A stretch of DNA of 64,000 nucleotides from Sabellastarte sp. h YS-2021 (taxonomy: Eukaryota; Annelida; Polychaeta; Sabellida; Sabellidae), in NCBI GenBank assembly GCA_964017235.1, contig OZ024935.1, positions 33,149,596 to 33,213,595 of the forward strand, read 5' to 3'. Below are positions 46,654 through 50,550 of this stretch, piece by piece. How positions within the stretch are numbered: position 1 is the first letter of the stretch; every line of letters starts with the position of its first letter. The position numbers and the translations under genes are program-made. Under the pieces are notes generated by a model that made no database searches, had not been told where the DNA came from, and saw only the letters and a list, made by a program, of their open reading frames with translations.

Positions 46654-47794
46654 CTACTTATGGTATATATGATATGAAACCCTGTCTTACTTAAAAAGCT
46701 GGATTTTCCCTATAGATAAAGAAGATTTTTGTAAAACAAAACAATTATCATATTTTTAAATCTATTAAATATTTAATTTAATAAATATTTAAAATATTTA
46801 TTAAATAAGTTAAGTTTTAAAATAGATAAATAAAGTATACAGAAACTGTAGTGATAGAGCATATTGCCAAATAAAATAAAGTTTATATTTATTTGTCTCA
46901 TTTAAAAAACTACACAAAAAAACTACAATGACAACTGCCTTAACTTTATTACCTTTTCAGGTTAGACCACAAAAGAGTGGATCATGCCCAGCCAATATAT
47001 AATCATTCAATTGAGCATGGTTGAACAGTTCCCATTGCTATTCTACTGGGAAATAGCGTGGTCTCAGAATTAGGTGTGTGCAGTAAGAGGTACAGATAAT
47101 ATAAATCCATGAACCTCATAGGCCTGTTCTACTATAGCAGATTGACTGGCAGGAATTTGAACAAATTGGGGGAACAAATAGGTGTATCCACCAGCACTGT
47201 TCCTGAGTATGTTGGACTTAACCCTATTTTATACACCTCTCGATTTATCCCCAGTGCTGCTATGAACTGCGATGCTCTGAGACTTAGCCCTGTTTAAAGC
47301 AGAATCACTAACAGATAAGTGGTGTCTATATGGAACACTACATCATTTAGATCCCAGATGCAATTAGATATACATGATTCCTGTATGACCTACGCTATGC
47401 AGCTACACCCAGAACTGCTCCCGTTCCAATAACACATGGTCATATATTGCGACCAAACTAGGATATATAAGTTTGTCATTCCTGATTATCCCGGATACAT
47501 CCACATCTCCCATCAGTTACTTGCCCCAGCACAGCAAATCAGGATTCAAGCCTAAGCATTCCCCACTTCAGGCTAAAACTCATTTAGAACAGCTACCTAA
47601 CTCAGATTTCAAAGGTCTGTGTCTGTTGGGATATATCATTAGTTCTTACCATGGGTAACAAAGCTTCTTTCTGCATGTTCATGTCCTTCAGCAAGATTCT
47701 CAAAAAACCTGAAACTTTTCTCAAACTGTGCTGAAGTGTTTAGTTTAGATGGTGGTTTCTTCTTTCCATTCGTTGTGGAGTCCTGTCCACTCAT
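727..47794 (-). CDS. KY-like: KY-family (kyphoscoliosis peptidase/hillarin-type) transglutaminase-like protein, 13 coding exons
   Basis: Proteins of this family are cytoskeletal or muscle-associated transglutaminase-like scaffolds; the role here is inferred from the family. Exons, 5' to 3': 47794-47650, 45613-45455, 44816-44439, 43479-43262, 41260-41037, 36064-35854, 11807-11652, about 11560-11338, 11157-11018, 8328-8202, 2591-2320, 1510-1030, 876-727. Phases agree across all junctions except exon 8. The start ATG at 47794 follows an in-frame TGA three codons upstream. Residues 1-226 are charged and probably disordered; about 227-300 carry the KY-type lead-in (FTKEKFASIDQHAL); 301-445 are transglutaminase-like; the rest forms KY beta/Ig-like modules (NEFYFLTDPEEF, PVTGKYKFELF, SHPEPYFTS). 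At the catalytic Cys and His positions I read Arg363 and Lys406; Asp421 is kept. The intron between exons 6 and 7 is 24 kb and full of transposons. Family call firm; activity unlikely. Confidence 0.85.
1030..1510 (-). CDS. KY-type gene exon 12
   Basis: Acceptor TTATCTAG|GTGTAC and donor AAAGG|GTTAGT, phase 2 to phase 0, about 160 residues. It contains VSHPEPYFTSKEGSE, MFKMSIYAKEQG and KWGLGCKLRGL, a further KY beta/Ig-like module. Confidence 0.8.
1621..1856 (-). mobile_element. tRNA-derived SINE (family A) with 12-bp target-site duplication
   Basis: The minus strand has a tRNA-like head (GGCAGAGTGGTAACACTCT, then a GGGTTCGATCCCC-type B box), a body containing CTGTACAGTGTTGAAAGCGACG and an (AAATA)n tail. 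Perfect direct repeats TATATGTCATTA flank it at 1609-1620 and 1857-1868, which proves insertion by target-primed reverse transcription. It lies in the intron between KY exons 11 and 12. Related copies are at 29.8, 49.9 and 58.2 kb. Confidence 0.9.
2320..2591 (-). CDS. KY-type gene exon 11
   Basis: Acceptor GATTCAG|GTAGAT, phase 0 entry. It encodes FSTENGKVAIYLKL, GHYALDIYAKHK and ELVCTYLIV, a complete KY beta module. I place the donor at AAAT|GTGTGT because only this choice gives phase 2 to match exon 12; it is a weak site, and GTAAAC four bases on is an alternative. Confidence 0.75.
2592..3269. other. KY intron, no feature recognised
   Basis: AT-rich intronic sequence with short unrecognised ORFs on the plus strand. 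No splice-consistent exon seen. Confidence 0.4.
3456..4928 (+). pseudogene. DIRS-like element gag region, broken
   Basis: Successive plus-strand ORFs (3456-3662, 3874-4245, 4254-4694, 4722-4928) form a broken gag-like polyprotein. The 4254-4694 part contains RRWPNEAILVGPNKKRVTF and a helical capsid-like segment. The last piece ends in a Cys/His cluster (CKFHKAGTCREVGDAH) like the zinc finger at the C-terminus of DIRS/Ngaro gags. Breaks are a TAG, a TAA and frame changes. Confidence 0.6.
4932..6025 (+). pseudogene. DIRS-like element, region between gag and RT
   Basis: Two overlapping plus-strand frames (4932-5300 and 5279-6025) appear to be one ancestral reading frame broken near 5290. No domain recognised, but the second frame runs directly into the RT frame through a single TGA (6023-6025), so it is the pol N-terminal extension. 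Confidence 0.5.
6029..6860 (+). pseudogene. DIRS-like reverse transcriptase, truncated
   Basis: It opens with SGKPNCDGVCIPLYS and continues through EFLNYGFPLG, GAMLGPLDDIPF, RRIIVDLSFGGEGSVN and YIDDLFAF, the catalytic YxDD. The sequence is typical of DIRS-clade RTs. One premature TGA at 6518-6520 follows KVDIA. After NYSKLVPPT it jumps straight to recombinase sequence, so the RT thumb and RNase H are deleted. Confidence 0.8.
6830..7400 (+). pseudogene. DIRS-like tyrosine recombinase, deleted and frameshifted
   Basis: The N-terminal SAM-like core-binding domain reads FWSFLVAHDMTDSHAV, YTQYLADQGLSFRTIRNYMS and ALRSNLSRL up to a stop near 7114. The frame then shifts, and a recombinase C-terminus follows with a box II-type SFHPLWRTGVTLAF (H-x-x-x-R) and DAV*QYLKHTDQ, where Tyr would be the nucleophile. 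Two in-frame TGA codons interrupt it (7296-7298 and about 7320). The segment holding the first catalytic Arg is missing. Confidence 0.75.
7525..7740 (+). mobile_element. LINE 3'-end fragment
   Basis: The ORF fragment with SRFGLDTPTVWNDLP and a following F-R-K-I-F motif matches the extreme C-terminus of CR1/L2-like LINE ORF2 proteins (the common ...P..WN.LP...FR..L pattern). Only about 66 codons remain. Confidence 0.6.
7741..8201. other. KY intron, nothing recognised
   Basis: AT-rich intron sequence between KY exons 10 and 11. No repeat or ORF identified. Confidence 0.4.
8202..8328 (-). CDS. KY-type gene exon 10
   Basis: Acceptor AATTTAG|GCAAGA and donor CCA|GTAAGT, phase 2 to phase 0, 42 residues. 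It begins QEWGPGHKLRKLGIEP and contains ETNDGEAELLF, matching the start of a KY beta module. Confidence 0.8.
8329..9004. other. KY intron with a relic of the exon-12 acceptor region
   Basis: Around 8811-8880 the sequence resembles 1480-1560, the exon 12 splice acceptor and upstream intron (shared CAACAGTACACCT and a nearby ATTATGTGA). No KY-like reading frame continues from it, so it looks like a decayed duplication. Nothing else recognised. Confidence 0.35.
9005..10030 (-). mobile_element. CR1/L2-like LINE fragment (RT to 3' end)
   Basis: Reading the minus strand from 10030 down: a YTDDT catalytic-box relic, NKLKLNPNKT, the post-RT segment (GSKTNCTQLLPYSPISILGNQ), and SSRLDYCNSLFVSLTDFELRR, all hallmarks of CR1/L2-clade ORF2. 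Stops and frameshifts are frequent. The 3' end has an ATTAG-rich tail near 9010-9040. Confidence 0.75.
10031..11017. other. KY intron, no feature recognised
   Basis: A 106-codon plus-strand ORF (10339-10659) has no recognisable domain and no coding context, so I do not call it. Confidence 0.4.
11018..11157 (-). CDS. KY-type gene exon 9
   Basis: Acceptor TTCTAG|GTGATG and donor GACAG|GTCAGT, phase 0 to phase 2. It encodes MYPVTGKYKFELFVGKSGE and further beta-rich sequence, typical of the first KY beta/Ig-like module. Confidence 0.8.
11338..11560 (-). CDS. KY-type gene exon 8, with apparent frame break
   Basis: From acceptor TATGCAG|AACATG, phase 0 gives a KY-like start (SFFTMGMDVLQF) that hits a TGA about 31 codons in. 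The neighbouring frame then carries the KY-like continuation FGLPKDDWRCFMYRLWKSS and TQYVYLEQMDGVV, which joins exon 9 in phase 0. Exon length is 223 nt, one more than a multiple of three, consistent with a net +1 (or -2) indel. The donor (AAA|GTCGGT) is weak. An assembly error, an allelic lesion or a misplaced splice site could explain it. Confidence 0.6.
11652..11807 (-). CDS. KY-type gene exon 7, post-transglutaminase KY segment
   Basis: Acceptor TTTGTAG|GGTTAT and donor TCGAG|GTAATT, phase 0 to phase 0, 52 residues. It contains NEFYFLTDPEEFIYDHFP and HWQLL, a strong KY-family signature that directly follows the transglutaminase-like domain. It lies about 24 kb from exon 6. Confidence 0.85.
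11808..12305. other. KY intron before the tandem duplication, nothing recognised
   Basis: AT-rich intron sequence. No repeat identified before the duplicated block begins near 12306. Confidence 0.35.
12762..13070 (+). mobile_element. SINE family B, 5'-truncated copy
   Basis: Retains the B-box part of a tRNA-like head (GGGTTCAATTCCAGGTACTG), a body and an AAATAAATAA tail, but the A-box part seen in the duplicate at 18550 is missing. The truncation coincides with the deletion that distinguishes duplication copy 1. Confidence 0.7.
13071..13452. repeat. Dispersed repeat following SINE B, copy 1
   Basis: Begins AACAAGAGCACTGGGAGAG, contains paired GGATCCAGA segments and ends GCGGAGATAATAAAC. The internal near-repeats (ATGGATCCAGACAG / ATGGATCCAGATGC) suggest a transposon-like or tandem-derived unit. 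The family was not identified. Confidence 0.5.
13778..13960 (-). other. Unrecognised ORF fragment, duplication copy 1
   Basis: The minus-strand frame with KPVQPSFIDVKDYLDSCLEH is shared with the copy at 19681-19875. One extra G at about 13960 changes the upstream frame compared with copy 2. No family recognised; it may be an old transposon or retrocopy fragment. Confidence 0.3.
15190..17400 (-). mobile_element. CR1/L2-like LINE, decayed, duplication copy 1
   Basis: Minus-strand fragments of an apurinic-type endonuclease (about 17090-17380) and RT (15690-15960, with NTQLYVYLS replacing the usual ADDTQLY-type box and TKLKLNPD), ending in an ATTAG-type tail near 15190-15210. It contains several deletions relative to the copy at 28143-30660, including around 15905. 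Confidence 0.7.
18550..18885 (+). mobile_element. SINE family B, tRNA-derived, full head
   Basis: The head carries CACCGTGGCCTAACGGGTAA (A-box region) and GGGTTCAATTCCAG (B box), then a body distinct from SINE family A and an (AAATA)n tail. It is the duplicate of the truncated copy at 12762-13070. Confidence 0.75.
18886..19270. repeat. Dispersed repeat following SINE B, copy 2
   Basis: Counterpart of 13071-13452 in the second duplication copy, with the same internal ATCCAGA repeats and the ending GAGATAATAAACTT. Confidence 0.5.
19681..19875 (-). other. Unrecognised ORF fragment, duplication copy 2
   Basis: Reads MSWKNHREVMMCGKPVQPSF, then IDVKDYLDSCLEHFGRVAI. The frame is open further upstream than in copy 1. 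No known domain; flanked by repeats, so probably not a host gene. Confidence 0.3.
20982..20990 (+). promoter_or_regulatory. TATA-like box in the 5' LTR
   Basis: TATATAAAG lies about 280 bp before the LTR AATAAA. Transcription would start about 25-30 nt downstream. The same motif in the 3' LTR is at 27039-27047. Confidence 0.55.
21270..21275 (+). other. LTR polyadenylation signal
   Basis: AATAAA in the LTR, with the copy used for 3'-end formation at 27327-27332. A T-rich stretch follows. Confidence 0.5.
21370..21387 (+). other. Primer-binding site, tRNA-Pro type
   Basis: TGGGGGCTCGTCCGGGAT, seven bases after the 5' LTR, is the complement of the 3' end of tRNA-Pro, a common primer of retroelements. 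Confidence 0.9.
21474..26219 (+). CDS. Gag-Pol polyprotein (gag, protease, integrase, RT, RNase H) of the Gmr1-like element
   Basis: One uninterrupted 1,581-codon ORF. In order: an N-terminal helical region; a Glu/Arg-rich coiled coil (about 85-155, repeats of EELEARQRK type); a capsid domain (about 168-338) of the kind related to vertebrate SCAN domains; a CCHC zinc knuckle (389-402, CHYCKKPGHVMSDC); a protease with DTR at 473-475 where DTG is expected; an integrase with an H2C2 zinc finger from His726, catalytic Asp797, Asp856 and Glu892, and a GPYK module; then RT (VPKPDGSIRYCTDYRKVN, YVDD from 1313) and RNase H (VDASDVGAG...). Integrase before RT matches Gmr1-type elements. No gag-pol frameshift or stop is present. 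The ATG three codons in (21483) may be the real start. Confidence 0.95.
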   Translation: MLKMASAKEFVQSPSMEVLETFKKDMLMQIAQELQLEVKRSTRKHELKRLIVEQLVDEDVLPDSCLEVYKPLPMEPSGQYEIRRLEIERELKLREFEARERELEAQQRKEELEARQRKEELEARKEELEAQKYEKELELKHEREMKALELNARRIAHEESIATKFDLGKNVRLVPPFNESEVDKYFQHFERVAQNLKWPIDQWPLLLQSVLRGKAQEAYTALPISECVDYNSVKNAILKAYELVPEAYRQKFRNYRKQESQTHVEFAHEKEVYFDRWCNSREVGTDFEKLRQVILIEEFKRCVRDDIKTYLDEQKVENLAKAAAYADDYALTHKSTFNKNKSFGPAKKSYPEIGKKSKNVAPEKSSDKGQTSNQTMSKDRKPRSFAPVCHYCKKPGHVMSDCWLLKKRREKEATPNAFVSSKSNWRSNPNRAESSIGLDKSEIIREEFKPFVSEGFVSWESSSSQVPIKILRDTRATQSLLLEGVLPLSVSTSTGESVIAQGIEGGCVNVPLHKVNLVSDLVTGSVVVGTRPTLPIKGVSLLLGNDLAGGKVVADPKVTSKPITLVSTEKLEEVIPGIFPSCAVTRAMAKKAQEEPKDCKQSADVLVDLSDTFLNNYDHDVQNTSDTNPKARIDSEKQDSIDCQDVSLSKSKLISEQENDPELAPLFKLVLPPVELDKIPVGYYARNGVLMRKWRPPNVPASEEWLVVHQIVVPKVYQSEILKLAHESPMGGHLGINKTYNKITKHFYWPQIRHCVAEFCKTCHICQIVGKPNQKIPVAPLKPIPAFEEPFSKVIIDCVGPLPKTKSRNQYLLTIMCASTRFPEAIPLTNITAPKISKALVNFFTLVGLPKEIQSDQGSNFMSGLFQQVVFQLGAKQIKSSAYHPESQGALERFHSTLKNMIRTYCLDNEKDWDEGISLLLFAVRESVQESLGFSPFELVFGHSVRGPLKLLKENWLSENTESLNLLDYVSKFRDKLKKACELAQQKLKNSQSKMKMLYDRKSQNRTFKPGDKVLVLLPVQGNTLQARYHGPYKVLKRVGDLDYIIETLDRRKSTQLCHVNMVKPYFERGVKKPVMVTDCNIESNSNQEHEIWDDTPDLDVECKIRLSNSEILDDLETKLSHVPPDKRVPLIELLLKYKSVFPNAPNRTNILMHDVDVGDARPIKQHPYRVNPIKLEKLRQEVQYMLEKDIIEPSQSSWASPCVLVPKPDGSIRYCTDYRKVNVLSKTDSFPIPRMEDCIDRIGNAKYITKCDLLKGYWCVPLTERAKEISAFVTPDGLYQYKVMTFGMKNSQATFQRLMNICLKDLEGVEVYVDDIVIFSDTWEEHLKRLEQVLFRLKEANLTVNLSKSDFVKAKVVYLGHVVGDGVVTPIKAKVKSIIDYPIPENKKSLMRFLGMAGYYRKFCKNFSEVTAPLTELLKKNVKYHWSETCQKSFDKVKNLLCLEPVLTAPDFSKPFRLAVDASDVGAGAVLLQCDNEDIEHPICYFSKKFNVHQKNYSTVEKECLALILAIQHFDIYISSSSKPTVVYTDHNPLVFLHKMKNKNRRLLNWSLMLQEHNLQIEHVKGKDNICADALSRSCI
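26220..26390. other. Untranslated spacer between pol stop and polypurine tract
   Basis: Contains no ORF, so an envelope-like gene is absent. Confidence 0.7.
26391..26402 (+). other. Polypurine tract
   Basis: AAGGGGGGAGG-type purine run directly abutting the 3' LTR; the plus-strand primer site for reverse transcription. Confidence 0.85.
26403..27418 (+). repeat. 3' LTR of the Gmr1-like element
   Basis: 1,016 bp, nearly identical to 20347-21362. Visible differences: T/C in GTGTT(T/C)TAGTG, a 6 versus 7 T run, an 8 versus 7 T run, and three substitutions near the end (ACTGTG/ACCATG and CCATG/CCGTG). Confidence 0.95.
28143..30660 (-). mobile_element. CR1/L2-like LINE, decayed, duplication copy 2
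   Basis: The endonuclease part reads MDILALADTHIRPSNGLLSS and VPYLYRPPGSCTTGFLENF (the YRPPG motif of LINE endonucleases). The RT part has YSVPQGSMLGPLLFFLYIS, NTQLYVYLS and TKLKLNPGK. The 3' end carries CTATAAAACTCCACATTAGATTAG on the minus strand. Much of the interval between EN and RT is lost, and a SINE has inserted at 29803-30050. Confidence 0.75.
29803..30050 (+). mobile_element. tRNA-derived SINE (family A)
   Basis: The tRNA-like head is GGCCATGGTGGCAGAGTGGT with B box GGTTCGATCCCC, followed by the family A body (GTACAGTGTTGAAAGCGACG) and an AAATAAATAA tail. It is present only in duplication copy 2; copy 1 has 16-20 bp of unrelated sequence there, so the insertion came with a small deletion or the flank has since changed. 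No clear target-site duplication. Confidence 0.9.
31108..31758. other. KY intron, nothing recognised
   Basis: AT-rich sequence between the duplication and the next LINE fragment. No feature seen. Confidence 0.35.
31759..32345 (-). mobile_element. LINE 3'-end fragment
   Basis: The minus strand encodes SHVTPF, IQHRILFKYNLLVFKAINLS and FAVATPAEWNKLPQTVRS, then GFRSQLKTHFFRLAYP, the C-terminus of a CR1/L2-like ORF2. The 3' end has a (TTA)n-type tail at 31759-31780. Confidence 0.7.
32360..32790 (+). mobile_element. LINE RT fragment, plus strand
   Basis: Plus-strand RT remnants: NGSLLFTLYTSPITHIISSF, LLCADDKNIYS (an ADD catalytic-box relic) and DSRNFDSSIAKLTDCL, disrupted by frameshifts. Confidence 0.6.
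32791..32868 (+). repeat. (GAGT)n microsatellite, LINE tail
   Basis: AAGTAAGTGAGTGAGTGAG... about 78 bp. It sits at the 3' end of the minus-strand LINE piece that follows and probably grew from its tail. Confidence 0.8.
32869..34190 (-). mobile_element. LINE (RT and 3' end), interrupted
   Basis: Minus strand: RT with TPLISVISKFNVTHHLYADD, NKLKLNPNKTEFIVID (33866-34190), continuing through 33616-33865, then the 3' coding end FIVGAPMEWNKLPQAIR (32908-33345) and the GAGT tail. It is split by an oppositely oriented LINE piece at 33346-33612. Confidence 0.75.
33346..33612 (+). mobile_element. LINE 3'-end fragment inserted in another LINE
   Basis: Plus strand reads RSFIAGAPTEWNKLPQAIR, then FRKQLKTYLFRLAYPPP and stop, followed by an untranslated tail GGTGCTTTATAAGTGTTTCTTACTTACATAC. 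Same family as the surrounding minus-strand element; the arrangement suggests an inversion or a nested insertion. Confidence 0.7.
34200..34740 (+). mobile_element. LINE 3'-end fragment
   Basis: Plus-strand remnants such as RPLASPIEWNRLPKSVW and SQLKNYLLRLPYP mark the C-terminus and 3' UTR of a CR1/L2-like LINE. Confidence 0.6.
34741..35853. other. KY intron, nothing recognised
   Basis: AT-rich intron just before KY exon 6. No repeat or ORF identified. Confidence 0.35.
35854..36064 (-). CDS. KY-type gene exon 6, C-terminal half of transglutaminase-like domain
   Basis: Acceptor TTTGTAG|GAATGC and donor GAAAG|GTATGC, phase 2 to phase 0. It encodes NAGIQCEVIKGIAKAAGY, then SWVAVKIDG and LWRLVDLHF. 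The usual His of the H-A-W motif is replaced (Lys-Ser-Trp, residues 406-408); the Asp in LVD (421) remains. A predicted pseudoenzyme domain. Confidence 0.85.
37200..37440 (+). repeat. Polypurine (GA-rich) tract
   Basis: Repeated AGAGAG and GGAGG runs. ORFs on both strands here are artefacts of composition. Confidence 0.6.
37853..38280 (+). mobile_element. LINE 3'-end fragment in the Harbinger element
   Basis: Plus strand: FKYNLITFMAIKFSQ, then NNWNRLPQLV, a CR1/L2-like ORF2 C-terminal relic with its 3' UTR. Confidence 0.6.
38571..38610 (+). repeat. (AT)n microsatellite
   Basis: Nearly perfect AT dinucleotide run inside the accessory pseudogene; its in-frame translation is a meaningless Ile-Tyr repeat. 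Confidence 0.9.
38770..39338 (-). repeat. Divergent solo LTR related to the Gmr1-like element
   Basis: The minus strand begins TGTTACATATATTGGCAC and contains AACATTTAAAGTAAGGGAG, TCTAGAACTTCCTCA, TGTACATCTGACCACA and GTGGATTTACTGCATTTTGG, all shared in order with the LTR at 20347. Many substitutions and indels separate them. No internal region or partner LTR is nearby. The inner end near 38770 is uncertain. Confidence 0.8.
39580..40345 (-). pseudogene. PIF/Harbinger DDE transposase, broken
   Basis: Minus-strand pieces in several frames: IPHTVGTPDRQH (first Asp region), FFFLVLITLVDAEYRFVWVD, FLLDNTAFSVMPWLVKPF (second Asp), REERIANYRIS, VVENAFGTFVSRFRVL (catalytic Glu), then LGTHQGRSDRAPIPGDD. 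This is the DDE_Tnp_4 pattern. At least three frame changes disable it. Confidence 0.8.
40641..41036. other. KY intron, nothing recognised
   Basis: Intron sequence between the Harbinger element and KY exon 5. No feature seen. Confidence 0.35.
41037..41260 (-). CDS. KY-type gene exon 5, N-terminal half of transglutaminase-like domain
   Basis: Acceptor TTTCAG|ACACCT and donor TGCAA|GTAAGT, phase 0 to phase 2. It encodes TPQDYLDKTVPEVVSYL, then EKARVIFRW, the hallmark helix of this fold, and RGSYTRLYESMC. Where catalytic members have Cys three residues before the conserved Tyr, this has Arg363. Confidence 0.85.
41261..43261. other. KY intron between exons 4 and 5
   Basis: AT-rich. Contains an 18-base C run (41762-41779) and a T run of about 20 (near 42517-42535). 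No gene or known repeat recognised. Confidence 0.4.
43262..43479 (-). CDS. KY-type gene exon 4, lead-in to transglutaminase-like domain
   Basis: Acceptor TTCACAAAG|ATTGCAG and donor CAG|GTGGGT, phase 1 to phase 0. It encodes 72 residues ending KFASIDQHALQ, the typical KY-family lead-in to the transglutaminase-like fold. It joins exon 5 in frame. Confidence 0.8.
43480..44438. other. KY intron between exons 3 and 4
   Basis: A stretch at 43560-43700 repeats GACAAAATG-like words several times (TGGACAAAATGTTGGTGG, GCGACAAAATGTCAG), suggesting a small decayed repeat. Otherwise nothing. Confidence 0.35.
44439..44816 (-). CDS. KY-type gene exon 3, acidic linker
   Basis: Acceptor TTTTGCAG|ATATCA and donor AAAG|GTATAA, phase 1 to phase 1. 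It encodes about 125 residues: a Pro/Lys segment (FIGKPPVPEKPK), then a long acidic stretch rich in Asp, Glu and Ser. It is probably disordered and has no recognised domain. An ORF on the opposite strand here is a shadow. Confidence 0.75.
44817..45454. other. KY intron between exons 2 and 3, nothing recognised
   Basis: AT-rich intron with no identifiable element. Confidence 0.35.
45455..45613 (-). CDS. KY-type gene exon 2
   Basis: Acceptor ATATCAG|ATGACA and donor CATG|GTAAAG, phase 1 to phase 1. It encodes a hydrophilic, acid/lysine-rich stretch (DMDGGSFKYKG, then EEKDERSD). It joins exons 1 and 3 in frame. Confidence 0.7.
45614..47649. other. KY intron between exons 1 and 2
   Basis: Contains a 37-base G homopolymer (46617-46653) preceded by a short G/C-rich region with inverted G and C runs (46455-46510). 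No exon or known transposon recognised. Confidence 0.4.
46617..46653 (+). repeat. Poly-G tract, 37 bases
   Basis: Uninterrupted guanine run. It could form G-quadruplex structure; the true length is uncertain because such runs are hard to sequence. Confidence 0.85.
47650..47794 (-). CDS. KY-type gene exon 1 (start codon)
   Basis: The ATG opens MSGQDSTTNGKKKPP, with an in-frame TGA just upstream, so the start is well supported. The exon ends CATG|GTAAGA in phase 1. It encodes 48 residues, lysine-rich then aromatic/acidic, with no recognised domain. A noncoding 5' exon further upstream cannot be excluded. Confidence 0.75.
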
Positions 47795-48003
47795 TTTATT
47801 TCAATTTCAGCCAACTTTTTAATCTTATTTAAATAACCAGTAAGCTAGTGATACATTCATATATCTCAGTCTATTTGTTCATATGTATTTCTACATTGCA
47901 CAATTAAAATATATCCCCTGGTGCAGCCTAATTTAATAGTTAAATCTATAGTTGCATCTAACCAATCTGGTTAAAACACTTTTCAACTTGAAATATAAAA
48001 CAT

Positions 48004-48048
48004 AAGTTTCAGTTTTTGTTTCAGTTTTTGTTTCAGTTTTTGTTTGTA
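48004..48048 (+). repeat. Short tandem repeat, 12-bp unit
   Basis: GTTTCAGTTTTT repeated about three to four times, upstream of KY exon 1. Confidence 0.7.
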
Positions 48049-48092
48049 GCCATTAGATCTATATTCATATTATATTCTTTGTCGTTATTTGG

Positions 48093-48708
48093 ACCCCAGT
48101 TACACATACAAGGATGGCCCGCCGGGTTGCGCCAGGTTTCCTTATATGAAAAATGTTAAGTGATTTACAGATCATCTTTTCTGTCTGTCAGATCGTCCAT
48201 AACATCCGTAATGACCTTGTGAGATCTGTAGTGGCATGCTATGATCTGTAGTGACACACCTAGGATCAGATAAGATCCCTAGGCGATTAAAGAAAAATCA
48301 AACTTGTTGGATTTTCCGGGAAGTCTGCATAGATGTTCGTATCCATAGCTCTTCTGTATCTCATCTATAGCACATCTGTGAGTGTCCTTATTGTCCCTAA
48401 ACGCATCCTGGATGTCCTTGTGACATCCCTTTCATCCTAGACGCTTTTGCAGGAATAAATGTCTGTAAATACACGGCAAGATCTAACTGGATCTGCTATG
48501 GACTGACACAGAAAGGGTTGTGCATTAAAAAACAGTCATAAGACTAATCCTTTGTGCAGTGTTTTCGTTCCTCCGACCCGTCTGTAGCAGATCTGTGGCA
48601 GATCTGTGCCAGTTCCATAAATCTTTTAATCATCCCTTGTGCATCCCTGTCAGTATATGGAACCGCAGCATATAATCGTGGGGTATCCGTGGAAGTGTAA
48701 CTGGCCCC
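48093..48708. mobile_element. Non-autonomous inverted-repeat element (MITE-like)
   Basis: Ends are imperfect inverted repeats of about 30 bp: left ACCCCAGTTACACATACAAG and right, reversed, GGGGCCAGTTACACTTCCAC. The interior contains many GATCTGT-type words (for example 48575-48615) but no transposase. About 200 bp upstream of KY exon 1. Confidence 0.65.
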
Positions 48709-49866
48709 TTTGAAATAAGTTACCAAATATACACGCAAACATTTCAAGTACTTGGAATATATTTCGTTTTGTTCTCATGTCTGCTGAAAGTAAATTATTG
48801 ATTGTATAGACCTTATGCATTCCCCTATATAAAAGAGTGTAAACACTCAATGTTATTGTAAACTGCAAGTGTTAGTGGTAGTACCTTGTGTTTGTGTGTG
48901 ATGAGAGTTTTGCTCAATCTGTGTTGTGTAATGTATTACTATTGTTAATTTACAAAAGATTTTAAGTTGTATTATAGACCTTATATCTCTTATAACTATA
49001 CATATATAAATCTTAAAACATACCTTGCAAACAACATACTTGGAGAACAGTTGTTGCATGCACTAGGTGTAAAAGAAACACTTTTTGTAAAGAATTAGGG
49101 AAATTTCAAAACTGTCTTTAATCTTTTAGATGAATAGATGAGAACTACGCTAACACTTTATTGGTGAAATGGAACTCTTGTTTGATTCTATTTTTTGGCA
49201 AATTGTCAAATTATGTCAAAGCTGAAATCTTTATAATTGTAGAACAAAAGTGTTTTCATGATTAAAACCACACATTCCGAGTTTAATAGATGTTCATTGT
49301 AAAAATGCACCCTGTAATTGAAGTATGTAACCCCAGTTGAATTAAAAACTTTTTCTTATTGCTGTAATGGGTTGATTATTTAACTTATCGTTGAAAACTA
49401 TATTTGCTGTCTACCGTTTAATGTTAATCTTGTGTGGAATGTTGAACATCAACTGGTTTGACAAGAAACAATATGTATGTTTAGTTTAAATATTTGGTAC
49501 AAAAACACAGGTTCAGTAATGAGTATATTTGAAGATTTTGAGTAGCTTATTTTTTATTTTCTTTGGTAGTAAATAGATATATTACATAAGTGCCTTGTAT
49601 AGAACACTGGATATAAGACAAGGACAAAAATCATAATTTGCTTTTTCATGTTACCAAGCTACTTCTGTCACAAAATCTTGTTTTTGAAATTTTTTTGCTA
49701 CATCAAAACCTAACGTACATCAAAATTTGAACTACTTTTACCGCAAATTTAAATCGATTGTTTTATCAATCAAAATGAAATATTATCAATAATCAACTTT
49801 GAACTTAAAAGGGCTAAGATTGGGTTTTCTTAAAATTAAAATGTATTGAGTGTCTACAGATAGATT
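48709..49866. other. Intergenic, nothing recognised
   Basis: AT-rich; no ORF or repeat I can support. Confidence 0.35.
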
Positions 49867-50112
49867 GTTAAAATATGTTATACACCTACTTAGAGAGCCA
49901 CAGTGCTGTGGTAACACACTTGCCTCCCACCTATGAGGTTTGCAGTTCAAAGCCCAGACCCTATGTGGTAAAGTTTGTAGTTGCATACTGATGGTCAGCA
50001 GTTTACAGTACAGAATTTCGACCAACTGGTTTCATCTGCCCATAGGACTATCCATCAAGATATAACCTATACAGTGTTGAAAGTGACAATAAAACTCAAT
50101 TAAATAAATAAA
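49867..50112 (+). mobile_element. tRNA-derived SINE (family A), diverged, with 14-bp target duplication
   Basis: The body retains GCAGTTTACAGTACAGAAT and ACAGTGTTGAAAGTGACAAT with an AAATAAATAA tail; the head is mutated (GCTGTGGTAACACACTTGCC, weak B box). Perfect direct repeats TCTACAGATAGATT flank it at 49853-49866 and 50113-50126. About 26 bp of extra 5' sequence precedes the tRNA-like head. Confidence 0.85.
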
Positions 50113-50550
50113 TCTACAGATAGATTCAAGGCTATGTTTATACATTATATTTTGAATTAGTGTCAAATACAGTGTTATAGTGTATCTTTACTATAAATAA
50201 TGAACATTTTTATTACACATTTCCAACCTTGAAGTAAAGTTCATTCAAAACCACTGATATTCTTTAAGGACTCATGTTTACCACATCAGTCCCCTAAATA
50301 TGGAAATTGATGCCTAATATAATTCGAGAATAATTAATATATCTCAATGTAGCTACTTTTTTATCTAATCAATAAAATTTGTTGCCCTTATTTTCATCCA
50401 ATAAATTCTAAGCTGCAACACTTCTGATTACCCCTTATCGAAAAGTCACAATGATGGAAAAGTCACTGGCCATATGCACTTTAATGTGTCACCTGTCACC
50501 AAAGTGTGAGCTCCTAAACTTTTGTAATCTTCCATATCACCAAGTGTAAA

